A stretch of 64,000 nt of DNA from Tritrichomonas musculus (taxonomy: Eukaryota > Parabasalia > Tritrichomonadida > Tritrichomonadidae). The translations under genes were made by a program, and so were the position numbers. The stretch spans positions 806,001 through 870,000 of the forward strand of contig JAPFFF010000005.1 of NCBI GenBank assembly GCA_039105265.1, given 5' to 3'. The notes beneath the pieces are model-generated. The model searched no databases and was not told the origin of the DNA. It saw only the letters and a list, made by a program, of their open reading frames with translations. Each line of letters opens with the position of its first letter. The stretch's first letter is position 1. Shown in pieces: positions 19,530 to 29,400 of the stretch.

Positions 19530-19890
19530 CTCTGTCCAAAAATGTTCGACTTAACGTACATATAAACCGCATTTTCCACTGAAAATTGACTAAAAAAAAG
19601 ATAAAGTGTCGAAATATTCTTTTTTCTCTCAAAGTAATGTATTCAATTTTTCAGAAGTTTATTTTTATAATTATCCTTTCAGCAAGCAATTTTTATACAA
19701 TGAGCCCTGGTTTTTGAAAGAAATAGCCACGCCCTTAAGAGGAATTACAACTTTCTTTGGGACATGCGCTACTCTTAGAAAAAAGAGCTTTGGAAAAAAC
19801 CTTCGAATCACCTTAAAGGTGCATGAGAAAAAAAAAATGATAATTTGAATACTCTCTCAAAATTCAATTGTCGAACATTTTTGGACAGAG
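19530..19890. repeat. 361-bp unit bounded by 21-bp perfect inverted repeats
   Basis: Positions 19530-19550 and 19870-19890 are exact inverted copies (outer end CTCTGTCCAAAAATGTTCGA). Inside, ACGCCCTTAAGAGGAAT at about 19729-19745 equals the right end of the 36.7-37.0 kb element. An internal 80-codon frame (19606-19848) has no known domain. No target-site duplication found, so mobility is unproven. Confidence 0.6.
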
Positions 19891-20052
19891 TTTACAATAT
19901 ATTGAATTTCATCAGAAAATTTAAAAAGGACAATACCCTTTACATTCAATTTTGAATGAAATAATCAAAAAATTATATGTGATTTCGCAAAATTTTGAAT
20001 GTATACCCAAAATTATATAAAACTTTTTGAGAAAATTATAAAAATTTTTCAA

Positions 20053-20691
20053 ATGTCAAGCTGTGAAGTCTGGACATTATCTGTTAAAGATCCTGATGGA
20101 ATATTAAAAAAGTATCACGATGATGAATGGGGTGTACCTCTCCATGATGATCAAAAGCAATTTGAATTTCTTTCAATGGAAGTATTGCAATGTGGACTAA
20201 GCTGGTTTACTATTTTGAAAAAACGCGACACATTACAAGCATGTTTTGATAATTTTGACTTTGACAAAGTTGCTAATTACTCTGAAGCTGATGTTGCACG
20301 GATCATGAATACTCCTGGGATAATTCGTAATGAGAAAAAAATACGCGCCATCATTGAAAATGCTAGATGCTTTCAACAGATACGCAACCAATTTGGTTCT
20401 TTCTCTGAATATCTATGGAAATTTTCGGATGGAAAAACGATTCTCTATGAAAAACATGGCGAAGGTTACATTCCTGCTAGCAATGGATTATCTAAAAATG
20501 TTTCTGATGATTTAAAAAAGCGTGGATTTAAATTTTTGGGTGAAGTGACAATCTATTCTCATCTACAATCTTGTGGAATAATTAACGATCATGGTTCTAA
20601 ATGCGATTGTTATCAAAGAATTATTCAACAGTATCCTGTTATCGAAAAAGAGAGAGACCAAGAGAAGAACGTAAAATTTTACAAATCTTAA
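20053..20691 (+). CDS. tag: DNA-3-methyladenine glycosylase I (Tag family)
   Basis: Removes 3-methyladenine from alkylated DNA, starting base-excision repair. Clear family motifs: KYHDDEWGVPLHDDQKQFEFL, the LQCGLSWFTILKKRD block, GIIRNEKKIRAIIENA, SKNVSDDLKKRGFKFLG, and NDHGSKCDCY. The four zinc ligands of bacterial Tag (Cys4, His17, and His plus Cys at the end) are all present. I chose the ATG at 20053 rather than the in-frame ATG at 19999 because it gives MSSC, placing the first Cys at position 4 exactly as in the bacterial enzyme; the 18 extra residues are A/T-derived and lack similarity. Tag is mainly bacterial, so horizontal gain is plausible. Probably nuclear; no targeting signal seen. 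Confidence 0.92.
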   Translation: MSSCEVWTLSVKDPDGILKKYHDDEWGVPLHDDQKQFEFLSMEVLQCGLSWFTILKKRDTLQACFDNFDFDKVANYSEADVARIMNTPGIIRNEKKIRAIIENARCFQQIRNQFGSFSEYLWKFSDGKTILYEKHGEGYIPASNGLSKNVSDDLKKRGFKFLGEVTIYSHLQSCGIINDHGSKCDCYQRIIQQYPVIEKERDQEKNVKFYKS

Positions 20692-21387
20692 TTCTTCTAG
20701 AATTTAGATTTTTGTTTTTAGAATAATTATGATTTACAATAATGACGAGAATATTTTCATGAAAAATCTTCATTATCTAGAACTATGTTTAATGTCTTGA
20801 TTCAATTTAAGACAATTTATAAATTGATATTATCCTTTTTATTCTTGCCGATATATGCACTTTGTTAACCAATTAGATTTGATTAGATAATATAAAAGAT
20901 CAAAAAAAAATCTAATTTTTTGATTGTCTAAAAAACACAAAATTAATTTTGAAAACAATTCTTTTTCTACTTTAATTATTTTTGGTATCATAAATTAACT
21001 CTATTCAAAAGTATCATATTTATAACCCTCTCCAAGATAAGCAAATAAATAAAATTTTAAATAATTCAATAGCATTAAGAAAATTGTATGTATATTCTAA
21101 ATTTTTGAAAGAATAAAAAATAATCAATTCAATTTTATAAAAGACATGTTTATGAGTTTTTTATAGTAAAATATATGAAATTATTAAACATTATTGTAAT
21201 AACAAAAGATCAACTTCATTTTTAATCATAAATAATAATAATAAAATAAATGCATCAAATATATATTCAGATGAATTAAAAAAAAAAAAAAAAAGATTTT
21301 ATAAAATACGCCTTTTTTTATTATTACTAATAATAAAAATCCAATAATGACGTCACACAAGTAATAAACTCGCATCTTCCGAATTTA
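20692..21387. other. AT-rich convergent spacer
   Basis: 3' flanks of tag and the PARG-like gene. An A-run at about 21279-21294 and T-rich stretches. No gene seen. Confidence 0.5.
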
Positions 21388-23037
21388 TTAATGATTAAAT
21401 TCAGAATTGAATATCTGGAAGTTTCTTGACGTCTTTCCAGGGATAGCAAAAACGACCTCATCGAAATATTTCCCGTAATTTTCGTCGACGAGAACTTTTT
21501 TGAAAGCCTGAGAAACCTCCCTCGGATTGTTTCCGAACACTCCGCATCCGTAAGCGCCGAGGACGAGCACTTCGTTTCCCTTGTCGATTGCGCACTGGAC
21601 GATTTTCCTGCATCTGTCTTCAATAACTGCCTTCAAGTCCATTTTTCCGCTGTTTTTTGCCTTGTTTGGAGCCGCGGAAGTGATGACGCTTGCCTTGAAG
21701 CTCTCGGGAAGAAGCCTGTCTTCGTCCTTGTCGTCGCGGAAGACTGGCACGTCGGGCGAGTAGATCATGTAATCAGTGTAGAGCTCGTTATTAGGGTCGG
21801 CCTTGTGTGCTCTGTACATCTCGTCCTGCGTCTTCAGGCTCGCGTAAAGGGCCGACTGGCGGGAGAGGCTTTCTTCTTGCGCTTGCTTGCCGTTGAGGAA
21901 GCCGCCGCCAGGCTTGGTGGCGGATGCAAAGTTGAGAACGCAGGTTCGCTTCTTGTCTTGCTGAACAAATTTGCGGGCAGCGCCAAAAGCTGATTCAGGA
22001 AGGACTGCAAATCTGCACATCCTTTCGCCAGGAGATTTTTTTGGCTTCCAATTTTTGTCGTAGTGCGATGGCCTGATCGTCTGAGTGCGAGAGACGCAAT
22101 TTGAAATGTCCTGCTTGATGTTCACTGGCTTGGTGCCGTATTTGTACTCGCCGTGCTTGATGATGTCGAGGGTATCGTTAGCAATCGACTGAAGGCGCTT
22201 GTCGCACTTGTCACTGTTGTGGTAGTTGGACGGCTTACTGTCAAAATGACCTGAATTATATGATTTTTTCGGATACGTGGTTTTATAGAAATTATTTGAA
22301 TCATTAGTCTTCTTTGGATACGTGGTTTTATCGAATTTATTTGAATCATTAGTTTGCTTTGGATACGTGGTTTTATCGAATTTATTTGAATCATTAGTCT
22401 TCTTTGGATACGTGGTTTTATCGAATTTATTTGAATCATTAGTCTTCTTTGGATACGTGGTTTTATCGAATTTATTTGAATCATTAGTTTGCTTTGGACT
22501 TTGATCTTTATATGGTTTATCTGAATCATAAGATTTACTTAAATACTGAGTTTTATATGGTTTATCTGAATCATAAGATTTCTTTGAATACTGAGATTTA
22601 TGTGGTTTATCTGAATCATAAGATTTCTTTGAATACTGAGATTTATGTGGTTTATCTGAATCATAAGATTTCTTTGAATACTGAGTTTTATATGGTTTAT
22701 CTGAATTATCAGTCTTTATACGCTGAGTGCTGCCAAAATTATCTGAATCTTTCATCCTTGTGTACTTGTTACTTGCAAAATGTCCTGAATCATTATTTCC
22801 ATGATAATTATTATTGATATGGAAACCTGTATGTTGACCATAATGATTTATATGATCTTTTCTATTAATATTTTGATTATGAATTGAATTCATGCCAACA
22901 TTATGTCCAGTATTCTTTGAATGAGAACTTATTTGGTGTTTTTGACTTCCATGATTACTGTTAGATTTACAAGTCTGATTAAAATGCTGGTTTCGGCCTT
23001 GATTATTTGGTCTAACACTAAAATTTCTTCTGCTCAT
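21388..23037 (-). CDS. Bacterial-type poly(ADP-ribose) glycohydrolase-like enzyme with N-terminal repeat tail
   Basis: The C-terminal 215 residues (about 330-545) form a macrodomain of the TIGR02452/DUF2263 class. LNFASATKPGGGF is followed by the PARG signature GGG-x7-QEE (residues about 377-389), then QSALYASL, MIYSPDVPVFRDD, SAAPNK and VLGAYGCGVFGNNP. The catalytic Glu pair is intact, so it should hydrolyse poly(ADP-ribose). The N-terminal 330 residues are hydrophilic: a His/Asn-rich stretch of about 110 residues, then ten 15-residue repeats (residues 112-261), rich in Ser, Asp, Lys, Tyr. That part is AT-rich, while the catalytic part is strikingly GC-rich. The repeats may bind nucleic acid or partners (inference). 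ATG at 23037; the nearest alternative starts would cut only disordered sequence. Confidence 0.85.
   Translation of the reverse strand: MSRRNFSVRPNNQGRNQHFNQTCKSNSNHGSQKHQISSHSKNTGHNVGMNSIHNQNINRKDHINHYGQHTGFHINNNYHGNNDSGHFASNKYTRMKDSDNFGSTQRIKTDNSDKPYKTQYSKKSYDSDKPHKSQYSKKSYDSDKPHKSQYSKKSYDSDKPYKTQYLSKSYDSDKPYKDQSPKQTNDSNKFDKTTYPKKTNDSNKFDKTTYPKKTNDSNKFDKTTYPKQTNDSNKFDKTTYPKKTNDSNNFYKTTYPKKSYNSGHFDSKPSNYHNSDKCDKRLQSIANDTLDIIKHGEYKYGTKPVNIKQDISNCVSRTQTIRPSHYDKNWKPKKSPGERMCRFAVLPESAFGAARKFVQQDKKRTCVLNFASATKPGGGFLNGKQAQEESLSRQSALYASLKTQDEMYRAHKADPNNELYTDYMIYSPDVPVFRDDKDEDRLLPESFKASVITSAAPNKAKNSGKMDLKAVIEDRCRKIVQCAIDKGNEVLVLGAYGCGVFGNNPREVSQAFKKVLVDENYGKYFDEVVFAIPGKTSRNFQIFNSEFNH
22255..22704 (-). 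repeat. 10 x 45-bp in-frame tandem repeat
   Basis: Codes for ten 15-residue units in the PARG-like protein. The first five read SDKPYKTQYSKKSYD with small changes, the last five SNKFDKTTYPKKTND. Unit 5 is a hybrid of the two types. Neighbouring units are nearly identical at DNA level, so the array has expanded recently. Confidence 0.95.
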
Positions 23038-23261
23038 AAATACTATAAATTATAAAATTTTTTATGAAAAAGCTGTATCGTTTTATTCAATTAAATACCA
23101 AATAAACATTATGATTATTTTGAGGCAAAATACTTACTCTCATGAAATAATATTTTAATACAACAAATTAATTTTACTAATGATTATAAATAATTATAAA
23201 AATATTAAAAACAAAGATATTCAAGTCCGCAAACATGATTCACAAAATTATTGAATGAAAT

Positions 23262-24347
23262 TTAAAGATAAACAACATAACTATTATCATCGTTATCTGC
23301 CTCTTCAGGTATTTTATCGCATCTGCAACAACTTACAATTAATATTCCGATTATTGAGATCACACAAAAGAAACAAATTGTGAAAATAGTTAAAATTCCG
23401 GTTTTTGAACTCCACATTTCACCATTTGTTTGTGAAGGCGTTGGTATAAGCATGCACGCATTTCCATTTGGATCATCATCTCTCAAAAAGCTTTGAATCT
23501 GAGCAATATATATGTTGTTAACATTAATTGATTTCGTATTGATTGTTGAATGATGAAATGAAAGTTGAATTCGTGAACTTGCTTGGAAAAAATTATTTAT
23601 ATAAGGATAATCTGTAATTAATTGATAATTTAAAAAGCAGCAATATGAAAATGTAATTGATGTCAGCAATAGCTCAAATGAGATTGGACCTTCGTTTCTG
23701 AAAAAGTTGCAGCGATTAAATGAAAAAAGTGAATTTCGAACATTAAATTGAGCAGTTAATTGTAAAGATGACATAGTACCAAAACTCTGTTGAAATTGTG
23801 TTTCATTAACGATAAGAGTAGATACTAAAAAAAAGGCATGAGATGCTATTTGAGCTTTATTAAATGCAAAATAACAATTATTAAGTGTTGCATTCCCGAT
23901 CGTTGATGAAAAATAAATTGCTCCTCCAATTCCTCCCTCATTATTCCTAAATGATGTATAAGTAATAATGCAGAATAATTCTTCATTTGTCGTGAGAGTA
24001 ATACATGCGCCATTATAAGGAGTAGTATTGTTGGAAAAAGATGAACGAATGCATTGAAAAGATGTTGTAGGTGATACTGGGTTTGAATGATGTTGCGAAA
24101 TTCCTTGGATTTCAGGTAAATCAACTGATTCGAGCAAAAAGACAGAATTTAGAAAATTTTTGAATATAGACGAGTGAACGCAGTTTCTATATAATAAAGC
24201 TGATGAAGAAAAAAAAGGAGAAAACGAGTATTGAGAAAAACAGTTATTAATATCTATTCCAATTTGCGATAAACGTGGCGAATTTGAAATCAGAGGAGAT
24301 AATTGCATTCCATGAAAAATCGTCAAATAATAAAAAGAAATATTCAT
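23262..24347 (-). CDS. Parallel beta-helix surface protein with one transmembrane helix
   Basis: 361 residues. Spaced short strands with repeated Asn/Ser/Phe (CIRSSFSNNT, CIITYTSFRNNEGGIGGAIYF, NNCYFAFNKA, NVRNSLFSFNRCNFFRNEG) look like a right-handed beta-helix of the Pmp-like type that trichomonads have in large families. GGIGGAI plus FxxN resembles the GGAI/FxxN pair of chlamydial Pmp repeats. A strong hydrophobic helix lies at about 316-338 (GILTIFTICFFCVISIIGIL), followed by CCRC and a 20-residue acidic cytosolic tail ending YVVYL, a possible Yxx-phi endocytic signal. The N terminus is moderately hydrophobic and could be a signal peptide, though it is weak; the start may be further upstream or the protein truncated. 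Cell-surface role inferred. Confidence 0.65.
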   Translation of the reverse strand: MNISFYYLTIFHGMQLSPLISNSPRLSQIGIDINNCFSQYSFSPFFSSSALLYRNCVHSSIFKNFLNSVFLLESVDLPEIQGISQHHSNPVSPTTSFQCIRSSFSNNTTPYNGACITLTTNEELFCIITYTSFRNNEGGIGGAIYFSSTIGNATLNNCYFAFNKAQIASHAFFLVSTLIVNETQFQQSFGTMSSLQLTAQFNVRNSLFSFNRCNFFRNEGPISFELLLTSITFSYCCFLNYQLITDYPYINNFFQASSRIQLSFHHSTINTKSINVNNIYIAQIQSFLRDDDPNGNACMLIPTPSQTNGEMWSSKTGILTIFTICFFCVISIIGILIVSCCRCDKIPEEADNDDNSYVVYL

Positions 24348-24732
24348 GGAACAATTGATCTATATAAATATGATAATTCAAATAAAACTTTTATTAAATT
24401 ATTTGGTCGATATTAATTGAAATTTGCAATTAAAATTCAAATAAGCATATCCTCATATGTATTTATATTAATACTAATACTTATAGATATTATTCATAAA
24501 ATATCATATTTATGTAATATTTTTCAAAAATATTGGTGTTCTTTCTGACAAAATAGTTTAAGGATTAAATATTAAAGATTAATTTTCTTTCAAAAAACTA
24601 AAATTTGGGGATCAATTGAAAAAATAAATTCCAATTTCATTAATTTTGTTAGAAATTGATCATCATTAAAATAAATAACAAAAAATGAAGATTAGATATA
24701 TATTTAATAAAAAGTAAGCAATTTTTTCATGA
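24348..24732. other. AT-rich spacer
   Basis: Between two minus-strand genes; holds the upstream region of the beta-helix gene. Nothing recognised. Confidence 0.5.
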
Positions 24733-25779
24733 TTATATTGAGATTTCGTTTCCATCAAGCGCGAGGATCATTTCGTTATCATTCAAAATATTCCCACAAC
24801 GGCATTTTTCATTAATCAGAAGATCATTTTTATTAATTAATTTGACATTATCAAACAAACCTTCTGAATTTTTCAGAGCAGCCATTTGATAGTATCTGCT
24901 AGCTTCACATTTGTTCATTTCAATTCCATCGCCAGTGTCAAGCATTGCTGCGTAATTGGCCATCGCATGAAGGTCGCCGAGGTCCGCGGCCATTTTATAA
25001 TAACGGGCTGCTTCTTTCTTGTTAATATCAATGCCATCACCAGTGTCAAGCATGAGTCCGTAATTAAACATCGCTCTGATGTTCCCCTTTTCAGCGGACA
25101 GTTTGAAATAAACGGTCGCTTCCCTTTTGTCCATTTTAATTCCTTCGCCTTTATACAGCATTATAGCGTAGTTAAAAAGACCTTGCGAATCGCCATGGTC
25201 AGCAGACATTTTGTAATAATGGGCTGCTAGCTTTTTATCTACTTCAATACCTCGCCCGCCATAATATATATTGCCAATATTATGCATCGCTTTAATATCA
25301 CCCTTGTCAGCTGCAATCTTGATATACCGAGCAGCTTCTTTCTTATCAACGGGAACGCCATATCCTTTGTAAAGCATAATTCCGTAAAAATGAGATGACC
25401 GAGGATCTCCTTGATCAGAAGCTTTTTTGAAGTATTTAGCTGATTCCGATTTATCGACTTTGATTCCTATTCCTTTGTAGAGCATCATTCCGTATTTGAT
25501 TATTGAGTTTAAATTTCCAAGATCAGCAGACATTTTATAATAATGAATAGCTTCTTGTTTATTGATGGGAATTCCATTACCATTTAATAGCATTTTTGCA
25601 TAATTGTACATAGCTTTTGAATTTCCTTTGTCGGCTGACATTTTAAAATATTTTGAAGCTTCTTTCTCATTAATGCCAAATTTATTACTTTGAAGTAGAA
25701 CGCATCCGTATCTGAACATCGCTTCGCTATCCCCTTTGTTTGCTTGCTCTTTTAAATAATAAAAGTCACTTAAATTCAT
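24733..25779 (-). CDS. Sel1-repeat (SLR) protein
   Basis: 348 residues built from about eight 36-residue Sel1-like repeats (about residues 3-300). The consensus is A-x-x-Y-x-x-M-L-x-x-G-x-G-I-x-x-x-K-x-E-A-x-x-Y-x-K-x-[SA]-A-D-x-G-[ND]. Sel1 repeats are alpha-alpha solenoids used for protein binding. Here there is no kinase domain, unlike the TKL-Sel1 gene at 50975-52645, so it may be a free scaffold or a derivative of such a kinase gene. The last 30 residues hold CRCGNILND, too few cysteines for a full zinc finger. GC rises in the middle repeats. An 8-bp inverted pair lies 16-54 bases before the ATG. Confidence 0.92.
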   Translation of the reverse strand: MNLSDFYYLKEQANKGDSEAMFRYGCVLLQSNKFGINEKEASKYFKMSADKGNSKAMYNYAKMLLNGNGIPINKQEAIHYYKMSADLGNLNSIIKYGMMLYKGIGIKVDKSESAKYFKKASDQGDPRSSHFYGIMLYKGYGVPVDKKEAARYIKIAADKGDIKAMHNIGNIYYGGRGIEVDKKLAAHYYKMSADHGDSQGLFNYAIMLYKGEGIKMDKREATVYFKLSAEKGNIRAMFNYGLMLDTGDGIDINKKEAARYYKMAADLGDLHAMANYAAMLDTGDGIEMNKCEASRYYQMAALKNSEGLFDNVKLINKNDLLINEKCRCGNILNDNEMILALDGNEISI

Positions 25780-25794
25780 TTAAACTAAAAAACT

Positions 25795-25833
25795 GGATGG
25801 TGGTTATGGTCAAATTAAGGTCAAGCACCATCC
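25795..25833. promoter_or_regulatory. Hairpin/operator-like inverted repeat before the Sel1 gene
   Basis: GGATGGTG (25795-25802) and CACCATCC (25826-25833) are exact inverted copies 16 bases upstream of the ATG, in an otherwise A/T-rich region. They enclose TGGTCA and AGGTCA half-sites. Function unknown. Confidence 0.4.
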
Positions 25834-26447
25834 TACTTTTATAGATTTAATTTCCTGAACGGTGCCTAAATTTTACTTTTTTTTCTCCATATCTAATAGA
25901 TTATGGTAGTCGATCGATAATGAGAATTAATTATTCTAAAAGAATATTGATCGATAATGAGAATTAATTATTTTAAAAAAGAAAGAATATTACAATGTTA
26001 CAAAAAGTGATCGTTTTTCACTTTTTGATACATTTATTTTTTTTATTAAAATGAAATTATCTTCATTGTTTTTAAATTTTGTACTTGAATATTATCAGAT
26101 AGACATAGTTAAATATATATTTAAATTTATTATGTCTTTAAATCTAGAGAAACCCAAATTCAATTCAATTTAATTTTAATTGGTCATTGCCTCAAGTATT
26201 TGACCATGGCTGACGAAACTTTCTCAAATACAAAGTGCTCATGAAAGGCGACCAAATCTAATTTTTTTTTCATTTATGAAAGATCTTTGATGAAAGAAAC
26301 GAGATTTCAATCAACCACAACATTAAATTTTGAATTTCTCAAAAAAAAAAAAAAAAAAAAAATTAAATGAGTTTCATTTATTTACACAAACAAAAAAAAA
26401 TAAAAAAATAATTTACAAACAAACAAAATAAAACAACATATTTGATT
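25834..26447. other. Spacer with short repeats
   Basis: A 24-bp direct repeat (25912-25935 and 25949-25972, starting GATCGATAATGAGAATTAAT). A perfect 10-bp hairpin CAAAAAGTGA/TCACTTTTTG (26001-26010, 26018-26027). A-run at about 26341-26361. No gene. Confidence 0.6.
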
Positions 26448-29400
26448 TCAAACAAGGACTTTGTTTTTCCTGTTTGAAGCCGAGTAGTCCTTTATTGCCG
26501 GCACTTTTCTCTGAGAAGAAAACAAAGCCGACATTTTGTCTCTCTTCAGCTTCTTTGAGCCAGACTGAGTGACAGGCGCCACAATTGTTGGCATGTCCTG
26601 TATCTTTGGTGCCTGCTTCCCCTCCTTCAGCTGCAAGAAGTGCAGCTCGTGCTCGATGAAGAATGCCTCGTATCTCTTTGTCACGTCATCGAGCATCTCG
26701 GCAGCCTCGGCTCTCTCGTTGAGGACCTCCTCGAGGCAGGCGATGTGTTCGATATCCTTCTGTCTTGGAGGTAGTTTTTTATTACCGGCTTCGGTTTCAT
26801 TCAATTTTGAGTGGAGTTCAGAAATGAATTTTTCTTTTTCTTCAATTTTTTTTCGATTTTCTTTTTCGGTTTTTTCACGTATGAAAGACGCTTCTTTATC
26901 GAGCCTTTCGCTGCACTTTTTCTCAAGGTTCTTCAGTGATTCAATGTTCTTTGAATCTTCAGAACTGATCCTATCGGCTTCGTTCTGAAGCTTGACAAGC
27001 TCAATCGCAAGCATCTCAAGCTCGTACTGGTTCTTGTTCGCAATCATTTCGAGCTCGAGGTTCTTCTTCCTTTCAAACTCATCAACGAGGAATGAAAAGT
27101 CAAGCTGTGACTGCTCGAGCTTGATTTTCAGGTCGAGGACTTCTTTCTCGTGGTCGTGGGACTTCTCTACTAATTCATTTTTTAGGTCACATGTCTCAAC
27201 TTGGTAACTTTTTCTGAGGCCTTGCAACTTTTTGTTATGGTTCTCAATTTCTTGAATTTTTTTCTCGTTTGACTCTTTGAGGCGGTTTTCTCTATCGGCC
27301 TTCAATGAGTCCAGCTTCTTTTCAAGGTCCGACACTGAGCCTTCTCTGTTGCTTGATAATTTTTCAATTTCACCTTTGAGACGGTTAATTTCACCTTCGC
27401 CTTTTATTTTTTCTTCTTCGATCAATTTTTTCATATCGGCCAGATTTTTGGCGCCATTTTCTTCCTCTTCCTGGAGCTCTGCCTTCAGCTTGTCGAGTAT
27501 CTGCTGGCACTTTGACTCGTCGTACTTTCGCATGTCTTCGTTCTGCTTCTCTTCCTCGGTGAGCTGACCTTTTATCTTCTCAAATTTTTCACTCCAGGCG
27601 GTTTTGTATTTCTGCTTCTCTTCGATCCAGTTCGACTCCATCAATTTGACCTCTTTCTGCATCTCAGAAAGTTTACTGTTGTAATCGGCAAGGTCATTTT
27701 GAAGGCGAATATCAAGAGCCTTCTTATCAATCGTCTTGCACTCAATCTCTTGCGATAGAATTGAAAGCTCCCTATCGTTCTTGTCCCTATCGGCTTCGAG
27801 CTCTTCCATCCTCTTCGTGTCGATCTCGTTCCTCTTCCTGTCGAGGCTGTGCTTAATGTCGATATTTGACCTTTCAATGGCGAATTTAAGGTCAATTGAA
27901 TACTGCTTCTTTTCCTTCTCAAAAAGTGAATTGTGCTTGTCGTCAATCTCTTTCACCTCATGGTCAAATGTGTGGTCAAAATAGCTCATTTTGGCTTCGT
28001 GCTCGCGCTGGATGATCGTCATCTCCCGGTTCTTGCTGTCATCAAGGCTCTGCATGTCTCGTTGGAATTCGTATTTCGAAAGCTCAAGGGAATTCTGAAG
28101 TTTTGACATCTGGCCAAATATGCTCTGAATTTCAGATGTAGAATCTTTGTTGATTTCAAAAAGGTTCTTTTGTCTCTTCGTGATTTTTTCTTTACTGTCC
28201 TCTTTCATTTTGAGAATTTCTGCTTGGTGATCGTTTCTAACTTTTTCTGATGATTGAAGATATTCATTAAGTTGGTTCTCTATTTGATCTCGTATTGCAG
28301 ATACTTTTTTCTGGTGCTCTTTTTGAATGTCAAGTATTTTTTGGTTGATAAGATGGCTCTTTTCATGCTCTTTTTCAATGAATTGGATTTTGGCTTTTTC
28401 AAATTTCTCTAGGGTTTCGTTATGTTCTTTAACTAGCTGTTGATTCTTTAATTCTGCTTCTGCTGTTGCTTTCTTGGCAAGTTCTTCATATTCTGAAGCT
28501 TTTTGTTGGAATATTTGATCGTATTTATTATATTCTGAAACTTTTTGCTGATAAGCCTGATTAAATAAGCTCTCTTCGCTTTTAATGATGTCTTTAATTT
28601 GCTTTACATCAGCTTCATGATCTGTTTTTAATTTTTGAAGTTGGGCTTGGAAATTGATTAAATCTTTTTGTTGATTTTCGAGAATTTTGTCACGAAAGCT
28701 TTCTGCAATCTTAAAAACTTTCTGAACATCTGTTTTGTGTTCTTCTGATTTTTCTGAGAATTGTTTAACTAGTTGTGAAAGTTCCAGATTATCTTTAGTC
28801 AATTGCTCAATTGACTCTTCGAATTTTTTTAAGTTTTGAGTTAACGTATCTTCAGCAGATATCTTTGATGATTCGAGAGTCTTTTTTAATTCTTCGATTT
28901 CATTTTCATATTTCTCACGCATTTCTTGCTCTTTCTTTTGTGTAATTTGTAAAGTTGCTTCATATTTGGCATTTGCTTCTGCCACTAATCGTGCAATTGC
29001 TTTGCTTCTATTTCCTTCCATTACGCTTGCTGATTTTTCACATAATTGATTAATTGTATTTATAATCTCAGTAAATTCTTTTTGATCGTCTTCAGCTTTT
29101 TGTTTAATTGAATCTATTTGCGAACGAATTGCTTCGAGTTGTAAAGTTGCATTTTTTATTAAATTTTCTGTTTGTGATAGTATTTTCTTTTTTGCTGTTT
29201 CAAATTGTTGCCTTGTTTGGTCAAATTTCATTTCAAATTCGTTGTGGACAACTGATTCGATTGTTGGATGAAAAGATTCTGTTTGTTTTTGAGCATTTTC
29301 AAGCCAATTTTTTCCTTCTTCTAAAATTTCTGTTATTTCATCTTCATATCTTTCTTTAAGTTCAACGGCAGAATCACGATGATCCATACTGTTAGAATGG

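Noticed and set aside
19606-19848. 80-codon plus-strand frame inside the 361-bp inverted-repeat unit as a gene
   Set aside because: Its only non-random part (ATPLRGITTFF) is shared repeat sequence; no domain, and it lies fully within the repeat unit.
19999-20052. Upstream ATG at 19999 as start of the Tag glycosylase
   Set aside because: The ATG at 20053 places the zinc Cys at position 4 as in bacterial Tag; the extension has no family similarity.
22255-22704. Tandem repeat as a CRISPR array
   Set aside because: Contiguous 45-bp units without spacers, in frame within a protein gene.
22322-22817. Plus-strand frames over the PARG repeat
   Set aside because: They arise from the 45-bp periodicity of the minus-strand gene, which has the recognisable catalytic domain.
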